DNA of 64,000 nucleotides. It comes from Acidipropionibacterium virtanenii (GTDB lineage Bacteria; Actinomycetota; Actinomycetes; Propionibacteriales; Propionibacteriaceae). Below, piece by piece: positions 26,766 through 34,699 of the stretch; position 1 is the first letter of the stretch; every line of letters begins with the position of its first letter. The translations under genes and the position numbers were made by a program. The notes beneath the pieces are model-generated. The model had not been told where the DNA came from. It was given only the letters and a program-made list of their open reading frames with translations, and ran no database searches. The stretch covers positions 2,232,001 to 2,296,000 of the forward strand of contig NZ_CP025198.1 in NCBI RefSeq assembly GCF_003325455.1. Direction: 5' to 3'.

Positions 26766-27728
26766 ATGGTGGGTTTTCGTTCGTCCCGGTTGGCGCCCCT
26801 GGCGCTCATGGTCATGGCTCTTCTGTGGGGTTCCACCCTTGTCGTCATGAAGAGCGCCTACGCCCATCTGTCTCCCACCGACCTGCTGGCGAACCGCTTC
26901 GTGGTCGGCGCCCTGGCCCTCGGTGTCCTGATGCCCCGGGCGTGGCGCGCGAACCCTCGCACGATCGCCCGGGGGCTGTCCCTGGGGATGCTCTTCGGAG
27001 CCGGGCAGGTGCTCCAGGCGCTGGGGCTCAGGTCCACGTCGGCGTCTGTCAACGGCTTCATCGGCGGCCTGTATGTGGTGGTGACGCCACTGCTGGGGGC
27101 GATGCTGTTCGGCAGGAGGGTGCCCCGCCAGATCTGGACGGCCGTGGCACTGGCGACCGTGGGGCTGGGATCCCTGGCCCTCAATCCGGCCGATCTGGGC
27201 GCCGGGATCGGCATCGGCGAGCTGCTGACCTTCGCTGCGTCGGTCTGCTTCGCCGGCCAGATCGTGGCCCTGGGACGCTTCGCCACGGCCAGCAATGTGG
27301 CCTCGCTGGCCCTCTACCAGACGATCGGGGCCGCCCTGGTGTGCATGGTCTGCGCGGCCCCCGGCGGTATCCGGATCGCCTCGTCGGGCCAGGAGTGGTT
27401 CGCGGTGATCTACCTGGGGGTGCTGTGCGGAGCCATGATCGCCTTCCTGCAGAGCTGGGCCCAGGCCCGCGTCGAGGCCACCCGCGCCTCGGTGATCATG
27501 TGTACCGAGCCCCTGTGGGGTGCGGCCTTCGCAATCTGGCTGGCGGGCGACCCGGTCACCTTGCAGGTCATCCTGGGAGGCGCGTCGATCCTCGCTGCGA
27601 TGATCCTCGTGGTCCGCCCGCCCAGGCGCCGCCGCGGCACGGCGGCACTGCGCCCGGACCGGCCCGTCCGGTGCTCGCGCGGCGCGCATCCGGCGGGTGA
27701 TCCCGCGCTGACCTCCGGCTCGGAATAG
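26766..27728 (+). CDS. EamA/DMT-family transporter
   Basis: A 320-residue membrane protein of the drug/metabolite transporter superfamily, with about ten hydrophobic helices arranged as two EamA repeats. The first repeat has ALLWGSTLVVMKSAY and the second CTEPLWGAAFAIWLAG, with the conserved EP before TM9-10. Members export amino acids, nucleotides or other metabolites. The substrate is not predictable. The 40-residue C-terminal tail is Arg/Pro-rich and cytosolic. The start at 26766 is chosen from the promoter position. It converges on the metallo-hydrolase gene 12 nt away. Confidence 0.87.
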   Translation: MVGFRSSRLAPLALMVMALLWGSTLVVMKSAYAHLSPTDLLANRFVVGALALGVLMPRAWRANPRTIARGLSLGMLFGAGQVLQALGLRSTSASVNGFIGGLYVVVTPLLGAMLFGRRVPRQIWTAVALATVGLGSLALNPADLGAGIGIGELLTFAASVCFAGQIVALGRFATASNVASLALYQTIGAALVCMVCAAPGGIRIASSGQEWFAVIYLGVLCGAMIAFLQSWAQARVEATRASVIMCTEPLWGAAFAIWLAGDPVTLQVILGGASILAAMILVVRPPRRRRGTAALRPDRPVRCSRGAHPAGDPALTSGSE

Positions 27729-27740
27729 TCCGGCGGCGGA

Positions 27741-28388
27741 TCAGCGCGCGGGGGCCTCCCACGGCGTCGCGTCGCGCAGATCGTGGAAGGTGGTCTCGGT
27801 CATCTCGTCATGCCGGTCGAAAGCGGTGCGCCAGCCCCTCTCGCTGAGCAGCCGGTCATGGATGAGGAAGCCGTCCCGGGCTCCCACCGCACGGGCGAAG
27901 TCGATCGTCTCCTTCATCGCGGCCCAGGGCCCGTAGGCCGGGCAGGCCAGCACATCGACCCCGTGGGGGGTCTCGTCGAGCTCGTCGCCGGGATGGAAGA
28001 GGATGGTGCCGAGCCCCTCACCGATGAGGTACCCGACGTTGCCGATCCGTGGGATGTCACGATGGATGACGGCGTGCTGGCCGCCGACCGCCTCGATCCT
28101 GGCTCCGCCGACCTCGATGACGTCGCCGGGCAGGATGGGATCGGCATCCAGCTGCGGCACCGCGGCCGCCGCCCCCTTCTCGGCCCGGCAGATCGCACCG
28201 GAGTTGGCGTTGACCAGTTCCTCGATGTGCTCGGGATCGACATGGTCGGGATGAGCGTGGGTGACCAGGATGGCGGTGAGATCGCTCAGGCCGTGCCAGT
28301 CGTCCGAGAAGTTGCCCGGATCGATGAGGATCCGGGCGTCGGCGGCCTCGACAAGTACGCAGGAGTGTCCGAGATGGGTGATCCTCAT
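27741..28388 (-). CDS. metallo-beta-lactamase-fold hydrolase (UlaG/YtnP-like)
   Basis: A 215-residue MBL-fold protein of the short form with THLGHSCVLVE at the N-terminus and the metal motif THAHPDHVD near residues 43-51. A later His in GGQHAV and Asp in HPGDEL could complete the metal site. Such proteins are often annotated as Zn-dependent hydrolases related to UlaG. Substrate unknown. A CAGACT six nt before the ATG may be a weak leaderless -10. Confidence 0.85.
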   Translation of the reverse strand: MRITHLGHSCVLVEAADARILIDPGNFSDDWHGLSDLTAILVTHAHPDHVDPEHIEELVNANSGAICRAEKGAAAAVPQLDADPILPGDVIEVGGARIEAVGGQHAVIHRDIPRIGNVGYLIGEGLGTILFHPGDELDETPHGVDVLACPAYGPWAAMKETIDFARAVGARDGFLIHDRLLSERGWRTAFDRHDEMTETTFHDLRDATPWEAPAR

Positions 28389-28461
28389 GCCCCCAGTCTG
28401 GCCGAACCCGCACGCGGCGACAACCGATTCGGGCCGATCCGACGCCGCCGGGCCCCCGGGT

Positions 28462-29856
28462 TCACAGGTCCATGCCGCGGAACGGCTCCAGGGGGCTGAC
28501 GGTCTGGCGCTTGAGCCTGCCGTCGGAGAGTCGCTCGGCGATCATGAAGGCCAGTTCCAGAGACTGGTTGCGGTTCAGTCTCGGGTCGCATGCGGTCTCG
28601 TACCGGTTGGCGAGGTCGGTCTCGGCCAGGGCGTCGACCCCGCCCAGGCACTCCGTGACGTCGTCGCCGGTCAGTTCGATGTGTACGCCGCCGGGCCAGG
28701 TCCCCAGCTCCTCGTGGACGTCGAAGAAGGCGTTGACCTCGGCGCACACATCGACGAAGGACCGCGTCTTGAAGCCATTGGCGGATTCGAAGGTGTTGCC
28801 GTGCATCGGGTCGCAGCTCCACACCACCTTGCGGCCGGTCGATTCCACGGCGTCGATGATCGGGGGGAGCTTGGAGCGGACATCCCTGGCGCCCATCCGG
28901 GTGATGAAGGTGATCCGTCCGGGGATCCGGTCGGGGTCCAGAAGTTCAGCCGTGCGCACGGCGTCCTCACCGGTCGTGGAGGGGCCGAGCTTGATCCCGA
29001 GAGGGTTGCTGACATGGCGCAGGAAGGCCACGTGCGCCCCCTCGGCCTGCCTGGTCCGTTCCCCGATCCACAGCAGGTGGCCGGATGTGTCGTAGGGCAG
29101 CTGGGAGCGGGAGTCGATCCTCGTCATGGCGTGCTCGTAGTCCAGCAGCAGCGCCTCGTGACTCGCGAAGAAGTCCACCGTGCTCAGCTGCTCGTCATCG
29201 ACCCCGCAGGCGATCATGAACGCCAGGGCGCTCTCGATCTCGTGAGCCAGGGCCTCGTACCGGGCTTCGACGTTGGAGTTGCGCACGAAATCGGCATTCC
29301 ACGCATTGATGCCGCGCAGGTCCGCGAAACCACCCTTGACGAAGGCACGCACCAGGTTGAGCGTGGACGCGGAGCTGTTGTAGATCTGCAGGAGGCGCCC
29401 GGGGTCGTGGGTTCGCGACTCGGGCGTGAACTCGAAGCCGTTGACGGCGTCGCCGCGGTAGCTCGGAAGAGTGACGCCGCCGCGGGTCTCGGTGTCCTTG
29501 GAGCGGGGCTTCGCGTACTGGCCGGCGATCCGTCCCACCTTCACCACCGGGACCTGGGCGGCGTAGGTCATGACGACCGCCATGGACAGCAGCACCCGCA
29601 GCTTGCCCTTGATGTTGTCGGCATTGACCCCCGCGAAGGTCTCGGCGCAGTCGCCTCCCTGGAGCAGGAAGCCGCGACCGTCGGCCACTGCGGCGAGCTT
29701 GTCGCGCAGCCCGTCGCACTCCCCGGCGAAGACCAGTGGGGGCAGACCCCGCAACCGGGAGACGACATCGGCCACTGCGGCCGGGTCCGGATAGCTCGGC
29801 TGCTGCATCTGGGGCATTGCGTGCAGTTCAGCCAGACTCGGAACACCATTCAGCAT
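28462..29856 (-). CDS. aroG: class II 3-deoxy-7-phosphoheptulonate synthase
   Basis: First enzyme of the shikimate pathway, condensing phosphoenolpyruvate and erythrose 4-phosphate. The 464-residue product is a class II (plant/Streptomyces/Mycobacterium-type) enzyme with PPLVFAGECD, FLLQGGDCAETFAG, KVGRIAGQYAKPRS and the VWSCDPMHGNT block with metal ligands. Its N-terminal extension is short. A TAGACT 7 nt before the ATG at 29856 implies a leaderless mRNA. It lies downstream of the two-component system genes on the same strand. Confidence 0.97.
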   Translation of the reverse strand: MLNGVPSLAELHAMPQMQQPSYPDPAAVADVVSRLRGLPPLVFAGECDGLRDKLAAVADGRGFLLQGGDCAETFAGVNADNIKGKLRVLLSMAVVMTYAAQVPVVKVGRIAGQYAKPRSKDTETRGGVTLPSYRGDAVNGFEFTPESRTHDPGRLLQIYNSSASTLNLVRAFVKGGFADLRGINAWNADFVRNSNVEARYEALAHEIESALAFMIACGVDDEQLSTVDFFASHEALLLDYEHAMTRIDSRSQLPYDTSGHLLWIGERTRQAEGAHVAFLRHVSNPLGIKLGPSTTGEDAVRTAELLDPDRIPGRITFITRMGARDVRSKLPPIIDAVESTGRKVVWSCDPMHGNTFESANGFKTRSFVDVCAEVNAFFDVHEELGTWPGGVHIELTGDDVTECLGGVDALAETDLANRYETACDPRLNRNQSLELAFMIAERLSDGRLKRQTVSPLEPFRGMDL

Positions 29857-29863
29857 GCGACGA

Positions 29864-29869
29864 AGTCTA
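29864..29869 (-). promoter_or_regulatory. leaderless -10 of aroG
   Basis: TAGACT on the minus strand ends 7 nt before the aroG ATG. No ribosome binding site is present between them. Confidence 0.55.
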
Positions 29870-29923
29870 GTGTGAGTTCATGGCAGGGCCGCATCCCGAC
29901 CATCTGCCGTGAGACGAAGCGCT

Positions 29924-30598
29924 CTACTCCGGCCCCATGCCGTTCTCCAGAGCGTAGAGGGTGAGTTCGACCCGGTTGTGGAGCTGGAGCTTGCGCAGCA
30001 CGTTCTGGACGTGGTTCTGCACGGTGCGGTGGGAGACCACCAGCTCCTCCGCGATTTCGCGGTAGGCCATGCCCTTGGCGACCCGGCGCAGCACCTCGAC
30101 CTCGCGGTCGGTGAGACGGGGGCGGCTGTCCTTCTCGGCGCCGGGCTGGATGGCCATCCTGCGGAACTCGCCGAGCACCAGGCCGGCCAGCCCCGGGGTG
30201 AACACCGCGTCGCCCTGTGCGGTGCGCCGGACTCCGTCGAGCAGTTCCGCGCGAGTCGCGGACTTCACCATGTAGCCGCAGGCACCGGCCTTGGCGGCGC
30301 GCAGCACGTCCTCGCGCTCCCCGGAGGCCGAGATCACCAGGACGTGCATCCGTGGGAACTCGGTGGTGAGGAGTTGGGTGCAGGTGGCCCCGTCGGGCTC
30401 GGGGATCTTGAGATCGATGACGAGGACGTCGGGTCGCGCGGCCCTGGCACGACGCACGCACTCGGCCCCGCTGTGTGCGACCGCGACGATGTCGAAGCCG
30501 TCGGCCGTCAGATCCTGGCCGAGGGCGTCGATCCACATCGGGTGGTCGTCGACGAGCATCACCCGGGTTCCCGCCGTGCCCGATTCTGAGGTCATCAT
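29924..30598 (-). CDS. LuxR/NarL-family response regulator
   Basis: A 224-residue response regulator. The receiver has the acidic pair in LVDDHP, phospho-acceptor Asp 62 in VIDLKIP and the conserved Lys in YMVKSATRAEL. A LuxR-type HTH (about 160-220) contains LTDREVEVLRRVAKGMAYREIA. It is encoded 74 nt downstream of the histidine kinase gene with its own strong ribosome binding site (ggaggaggg), and the two form a pair. The pair's position beside acyltransferase and glucokinase genes resembles the MacR/MacS system of Streptomyces, from memory. There are two consecutive ATG codons at the start. Confidence 0.93.
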   Translation of the reverse strand: MMTSESGTAGTRVMLVDDHPMWIDALGQDLTADGFDIVAVAHSGAECVRRARAARPDVLVIDLKIPEPDGATCTQLLTTEFPRMHVLVISASGEREDVLRAAKAGACGYMVKSATRAELLDGVRRTAQGDAVFTPGLAGLVLGEFRRMAIQPGAEKDSRPRLTDREVEVLRRVAKGMAYREIAEELVVSHRTVQNHVQNVLRKLQLHNRVELTLYALENGMGPE

Positions 30599-30672
30599 CG
30601 TCCCTCCTCCTCTCCCAGCCTCTCACCACGGTCTCTCCCGGGCCAAGCATCATCCCGGTCACCGCCCGGGGG

Positions 30673-31911
30673 TCAGCGAGCGCCTGCGCGAGCGAAGGGG
30701 GAGTCGTCGCCCCCCTCGGGATGAATGGGAATCCTGAATTCCCACTCGACGCCGTGGCCCGGAGCCGAGGTCATCTCGCTGGATCCGCCCAGATCGTGGA
30801 TGCGGCCGATGATTGACCGGCTGATCCCCATCCTGCCCTCTTTCGAGAACCGGTCGGTCGCCTCGGGAGACATCCCGACGCCGTTGTCGCGCGCCGAGAT
30901 GACGATCTGGTCGTCCTCCTGCTCGATGAGGATCCAGCAGTGCGCGCCGGACCCGGCGTGCTGGGTGACGTTCAGCAGCACCTGTTGCAGCGCGGCGTCG
31001 ATCTCGTGGACCATCTCGGCGGCCAGCAGCAGCTCCCCCGCCATGGCCGAGACCGTCACTGAATCGCTCTCATGGGCCTCGACGGTGGCGACGAGGTCCG
31101 CGGCACCCGCATCGGAGCAGTCCTCCGGGACGGACTCGCCAGCCGAGGCCTGGAGCATCCTGCGCAGCTGGGCCCCCTGCTCGCGTGCCAGACCCGCCAG
31201 AACCACTCCCCGGGATCCCAGTTCGGGCCCCTCCCGTTCGACCATGGACAGCACCTGGAGCACGCCGTCGTGAACGATCCGGCCCAGTCTCTCGCGCTCG
31301 GCCATCCGAGCCGTGATCGCATGGTTGCGCTGGTTCTCGGCCAGCAGTTCGCGCATCTGACCCATGAGCCGGCCCGCGGACCAGCATGCGGCGAGCATCA
31401 GCAGGTCGGCGCTCCATGCCCACAGATGGCCGTGCCCCGCCTCGAACGCTCCCGACAGGATGACGAGCAGCGCTCCGAGGACGCCCACGATGCTTCCGTA
31501 GGCCAGGGACACTGCCAGGGGCGCGCAGGTCACCCAGTAGTAGCCCACCCCCTCGAATCCGGCCGTGGGAGCTCCCGGTCTCAGAACGGCCCGGCTCGCC
31601 AGGGTCACGACGACCGAGACGGCCACATCGACCACGGCCACGGCACGCCAGCGCCACCATCGCCAACGGGACTGGGCGGTGATCACCACCGTCCACGCCA
31701 GCATGAGTCCGAGCAGCACGAGCAGCAGCCCGCGCCGCGTGGTGGCATCCCATCGGGCCGCCGCCATCAGCACGGCATGAGCCAGGAAGACCCACCTGAG
31801 CACCACCACGACATGCTGCACTCTGGAGGTGCTCAACGACTTCGGACGGTGGCCGCGGGCCGGGCTGACGTGCCCCGCCGCAGGGTCGGCCGCCTCAGCC
31901 CCGATCCTCAT
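30673..31911 (-). CDS. sensor histidine kinase, MacS-like (HisKA_3)
   Basis: A 412-residue membrane kinase. About five or six hydrophobic segments (about residues 25-180) form the sensor region without a large outside domain. The HisKA_3 dimerisation domain has RLGRIVHDGVLQ with the phosphoacceptor His near residue 211, and the HATPase domain follows with DNGVGM and GRMGIS near the C-terminus. I use the ATG at 31911, which has gaggac upstream. Two further in-frame ATGs at 31926 and 31941 arise from a 15-bp tandem repeat. The start lies inside the upstream acyltransferase gene, so translation is probably coupled. Confidence 0.87.
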   Translation of the reverse strand: MRIGAEAADPAAGHVSPARGHRPKSLSTSRVQHVVVVLRWVFLAHAVLMAAARWDATTRRGLLLVLLGLMLAWTVVITAQSRWRWWRWRAVAVVDVAVSVVVTLASRAVLRPGAPTAGFEGVGYYWVTCAPLAVSLAYGSIVGVLGALLVILSGAFEAGHGHLWAWSADLLMLAACWSAGRLMGQMRELLAENQRNHAITARMAERERLGRIVHDGVLQVLSMVEREGPELGSRGVVLAGLAREQGAQLRRMLQASAGESVPEDCSDAGAADLVATVEAHESDSVTVSAMAGELLLAAEMVHEIDAALQQVLLNVTQHAGSGAHCWILIEQEDDQIVISARDNGVGMSPEATDRFSKEGRMGISRSIIGRIHDLGGSSEMTSAPGHGVEWEFRIPIHPEGGDDSPFARAGAR

Positions 31912-32737
31912 CGGTGCCGTCCTCATCGGTGCGGTTCTCATCGGTGCCGTCCGCGCCGGCAGCACCGTCGGCGGAAGCTCCCCGGCCGGGTTCGCCGGGG
32001 CGGATGCCGGCGGCGCGCAGCCGATCGGAGAGGGCGGCCTCGCGTGCCTGGAGGCGGGCGGCCTCTCTCGCCGCGATGGCCGCCTCGGCCAGATCCGCGG
32101 CCTCCTCGGCGGCTTCGGCCTTGGCCTCCTGACGCTGAAGCGCCGCCTTCCGCCGGGCCGCCACGCGACCAGCCCGGGCGGCACGGGCCCGTTCCCGTCT
32201 CGATTCGGACTCCTCCTGCCTGGCGGCAGCGGCGGGCAGATCGTGATACGGCAGGCCGCAGAGCCGGCTGAGGGCCTCCATCACTTCATCGGTGACCGCT
32301 CTGAGGACGGCACGACTGTGCGGGGTCGTCGCGTGGCGACTGAAGTCGAGGGGGGCACCGAGCTCGAGGCGGGTGCGGTCGGCCGAGAGAACTGCGGGCA
32401 CGACGGGAGCACCGGCCTCCAGAGCGAGATGGGCGACCTCGACGTCGCCCTTGTAGACCGCCTCCCCCGGTGCGGTGCCTCCTTCCGGGAAGACGACGAC
32501 CAGACGACCGGCGCGCAGTGCCGCCAGGGCCCTGGATCTGGCCGAGGTGCCCCACGGGACGGCCCTGGTCGGGGTGACCAGTCCGAGCCACGGACTGCGG
32601 ATCGGGTGCAGTGCGGCGCGAACGACCACGGCGTCATCGTGGCGGGTGTGATGGACGGCGACCACGACGGCGCCGTCCGGCGGCGGTGCTCCGGTGAGAT
32701 CGACCCGGCCACCGGTCCATCGTGGCAGTCGGCTCAT
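31895..32737 (-). CDS. divergent PlsC-type acyltransferase with coiled-coil tail
   Basis: A 280-residue protein. The N-terminal 150 residues match 1-acyl-glycerol-3-phosphate acyltransferases: an H-x4-D motif in HTRHDD (residues 30-35) and FPEGG in place of FPEGTR near residue 84. The C-terminal part (about 170-260) is a highly charged Ala/Arg/Glu-rich coiled coil unlike the usual family end. It ends in an acidic repeat. Its start overlaps the stop of the second acyltransferase gene by 4 nt (ATGA). It may be a lipid or lysophospholipid acyltransferase with altered specificity. Confidence 0.8.
   Translation of the reverse strand: MSRLPRWTGGRVDLTGAPPPDGAVVVAVHHTRHDDAVVVRAALHPIRSPWLGLVTPTRAVPWGTSARSRALAALRAGRLVVVFPEGGTAPGEAVYKGDVEVAHLALEAGAPVVPAVLSADRTRLELGAPLDFSRHATTPHSRAVLRAVTDEVMEALSRLCGLPYHDLPAAAARQEESESRRERARAARAGRVAARRKAALQRQEAKAEAAEEAADLAEAAIAAREAARLQAREAALSDRLRAAGIRPGEPGRGASADGAAGADGTDENRTDEDGTDEDRG
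31907..31951 (-). repeat. three 15-bp tandem repeats in a gene overlap
   Basis: Three copies of GACGGCACCGATGAG (the middle one starting AACCG) lie head to tail on the minus strand. In the acyltransferase frame they encode the GTDE-rich C-terminus. In the kinase frame each copy supplies an in-frame ATG. Each unit is five codons, so copy-number change would keep both frames. Confidence 0.85.
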
Positions 32738-33504
32738 CGCGACTCACCGGTCCCGTCACCCTGGTGGGCTGCCGGGGCAACGGTGCCGCCGGGGCGCGGG
32801 AGTCGCCAGCGGGAGGTGTCCTTGCCCTTGAGGTTGCCGTACTTCACGCGGAATCCGTAGACATCGACGTACTCCTGGCCGCCCAGCTGCTGAATGGCGT
32901 CCATCACCTCGTTGGTGACCCATCTCAGGACCGCGACCTCGTCCTCGCGTCCGGCGAGTTCCGAGAAGTGCAGCGGCTCACCGATGATGACACCGGGACT
33001 GTTGACGGTCGGAATGCCGAACCTGCCCCTGACGGGCTCGGTGCCGACGAGTGCCACCGGGACGACGGGGACATCGGCGCGCAGCGCCAGTCGGGCCACC
33101 CCCGTCTTGCCCTTGTACAGCTCGCCGTCGGGAGAGCGGGTGCCCTCGGGAAAGATCCCGACCAGGCCGCCCTCGCCGAGACGGTTCAGGACCGGGCCCA
33201 TGCCCTCGACACTGCGCTTCCCCCCGGAGCGGTCCAGCGGCACCTGGTCGACCGCCTTGAGGAACCAGGCGACGACCTTGGACCACAGCCCGTGATCACC
33301 CTGGAAGAGCTCCTTCTTCGCCGGGTAGGTCATCTGCCGGTCGAGCACCGCGGCGACGATGATGGGATCCAGTACCGAGATGTGGTTGCAGGCCACGACC
33401 GCGCCGCCCCCGCGAGGAAGATTCTCCTGACCGACCACCCATGGTTTCCACAGCGCCCGGACCCCGGGGCCGAACAGTGCGACCTTGAACACCTGGTACC
33501 ACAT
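32734..33504 (-). CDS. 1-acyl-sn-glycerol-3-phosphate acyltransferase
   Basis: A PlsC-family enzyme of 256 residues that acylates lysophosphatidic acid or a related glycolipid at the membrane. The catalytic motif is NHISVLD (His 41, Asp 46), and the substrate motif is FPEGTRS near residue 115. The N-terminus MWYQVFKVAL is hydrophobic. The ATG at 33504 follows agggggcc. It is the first of an operon with the second acyltransferase gene, the histidine kinase gene and perhaps the regulator gene. A 21-nt duplication lies upstream. Confidence 0.93.
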   Translation of the reverse strand: MWYQVFKVALFGPGVRALWKPWVVGQENLPRGGGAVVACNHISVLDPIIVAAVLDRQMTYPAKKELFQGDHGLWSKVVAWFLKAVDQVPLDRSGGKRSVEGMGPVLNRLGEGGLVGIFPEGTRSPDGELYKGKTGVARLALRADVPVVPVALVGTEPVRGRFGIPTVNSPGVIIGEPLHFSELAGREDEVAVLRWVTNEVMDAIQQLGGQEYVDVYGFRVKYGNLKGKDTSRWRLPRPGGTVAPAAHQGDGTGESR

Positions 33505-33540
33505 GGGGCCCCCTTTCGGACCGCTGACATCCGCGCGGAC

Positions 33541-33582
33541 CACTGTATCGGCCCTCAACGGCACTGTATCGGCCCTCAGCGG
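33541..33582. repeat. 21-nt tandem duplication upstream of plsC-like gene
   Basis: Two copies of cactgtatcggccctcaacgg (the second with one change) lie in the gap between the glucokinase gene and the acyltransferase gene. Read on the minus strand each copy contains TACAGT, a possible -10, so the duplication may give tandem promoters. Confidence 0.7.
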
Positions 33583-33609
33583 ATCAGTGCCGTCGCACCA
33601 GACGGGTGC

Positions 33610-34695
33610 TCAGGCGCGTGGCTCGGCCCCGGGCACGACCGGGCCGCCGAATCCACCGGCAAGGGTCTGCAGAATGGGTCGGCGCCGGGCGCTCCGCCTC
33701 GGGTGGCGCCGACGCGGCCAGAATCCGCGCGCGGGCCCGGGCGGTTCGGTGATCGAGTGACGGGCCAGGTCGGCGGCGCCGATCAGCCCGGCGTCGGGAC
33801 CGAAGCGGGCGTGCTCGATCTCGGCGAGCGGCCGGAAGCCACGGCCCGTGAGGTTCCTCGCGAAGGCCGACCGGGCGGGCCCCAGCAGAAGCTCACCGGC
33901 GGCGCTGACTCCGCCGCCGACGACGAAGAGATCGGGATCCAACGCCGCGCCGAGCCCGGCCATGCCCTTCCCGAGCCAGGTACCGACGTCTGCTATCAGT
34001 TCGATCGCAGTCGCGTCGCCCTCGACGGCGGCAGCGGTGACGTCGGGCCCGATGAGCTTGTCAGCATCGTGATCGGCGACGTGATCGAGCAGTCCCTGTG
34101 CGCGCGGCGATCCCTCGGCGAGGAGGGCCTTGGCGTCACGGACCAGGGAGTTTCCCGAGGCGTACTGCTCCCAGCAGCCGCGATTGCCGCAGGGGCACCA
34201 GTGCCCGTCGGGAACCACGGTCATATGACCGAACTCGCCGGCCATGCCGAAGCGGCCTCGGAACATCCGGCCGTTGATCACCAGGGCTCCGCCGATCCCG
34301 GTACCGAGAGTGAGGCACACCATGACTCGTGAGCCCTGGCCGGCTCCGAACCGGTACTCGGCCCAGGCCGCCGCATTCGCATCGTTGTCGACAAGCACGG
34401 GAACGGTGATGCGTGTGGCGAGCCGGTCGCGCAGGGGCTCGTTGCGCCAGGCCAGGTGCGGGGAGAAACGGACCAGAGCCTGTTCGGTGTCGACCCACCC
34501 GGCAGCGCCGATCCCCACTGCTCCGACCGGCAGACCGGCGGACAGTTCGCGGACCGACTCGACGATGGCGTTCTCCACCGCCTCGGGGCTGTGCGAGGGG
34601 GTGGGGCGCTTCAGACTGCGGAGGATCGCCCCCTGCTCGTCGACGATGCCGGCGGCGACCTTCGTGCCGCCGATGTCGACGCCGACACTGAGCAC
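33610..34695 (-). CDS. glk: ROK-family glucokinase
   Basis: Phosphorylates glucose with ATP in the cytosol. The 361-residue ROK protein has the phosphate motif DIGGTKVAAGIVD at the N-terminus, VDNDANAAAWAE near residue 103, LGTGIGGALVI, and the Zn-binding CPCGNRGCWEQYASG near 165-179. After the usual end near residue 325 there is an Arg/Pro-rich tail of about 35 residues. The GTG start is 4 nt after the NlpC/P60 stop, so it is co-transcribed with that gene. In Streptomyces the ROK glucokinase also mediates carbon repression. Confidence 0.93.
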   Translation of the reverse strand: MLSVGVDIGGTKVAAGIVDEQGAILRSLKRPTPSHSPEAVENAIVESVRELSAGLPVGAVGIGAAGWVDTEQALVRFSPHLAWRNEPLRDRLATRITVPVLVDNDANAAAWAEYRFGAGQGSRVMVCLTLGTGIGGALVINGRMFRGRFGMAGEFGHMTVVPDGHWCPCGNRGCWEQYASGNSLVRDAKALLAEGSPRAQGLLDHVADHDADKLIGPDVTAAAVEGDATAIELIADVGTWLGKGMAGLGAALDPDLFVVGGGVSAAGELLLGPARSAFARNLTGRGFRPLAEIEHARFGPDAGLIGAADLARHSITEPPGPARGFWPRRRHPRRSARRRPILQTLAGGFGGPVVPGAEPRA

Positions 34696-34699
34696 AGGG

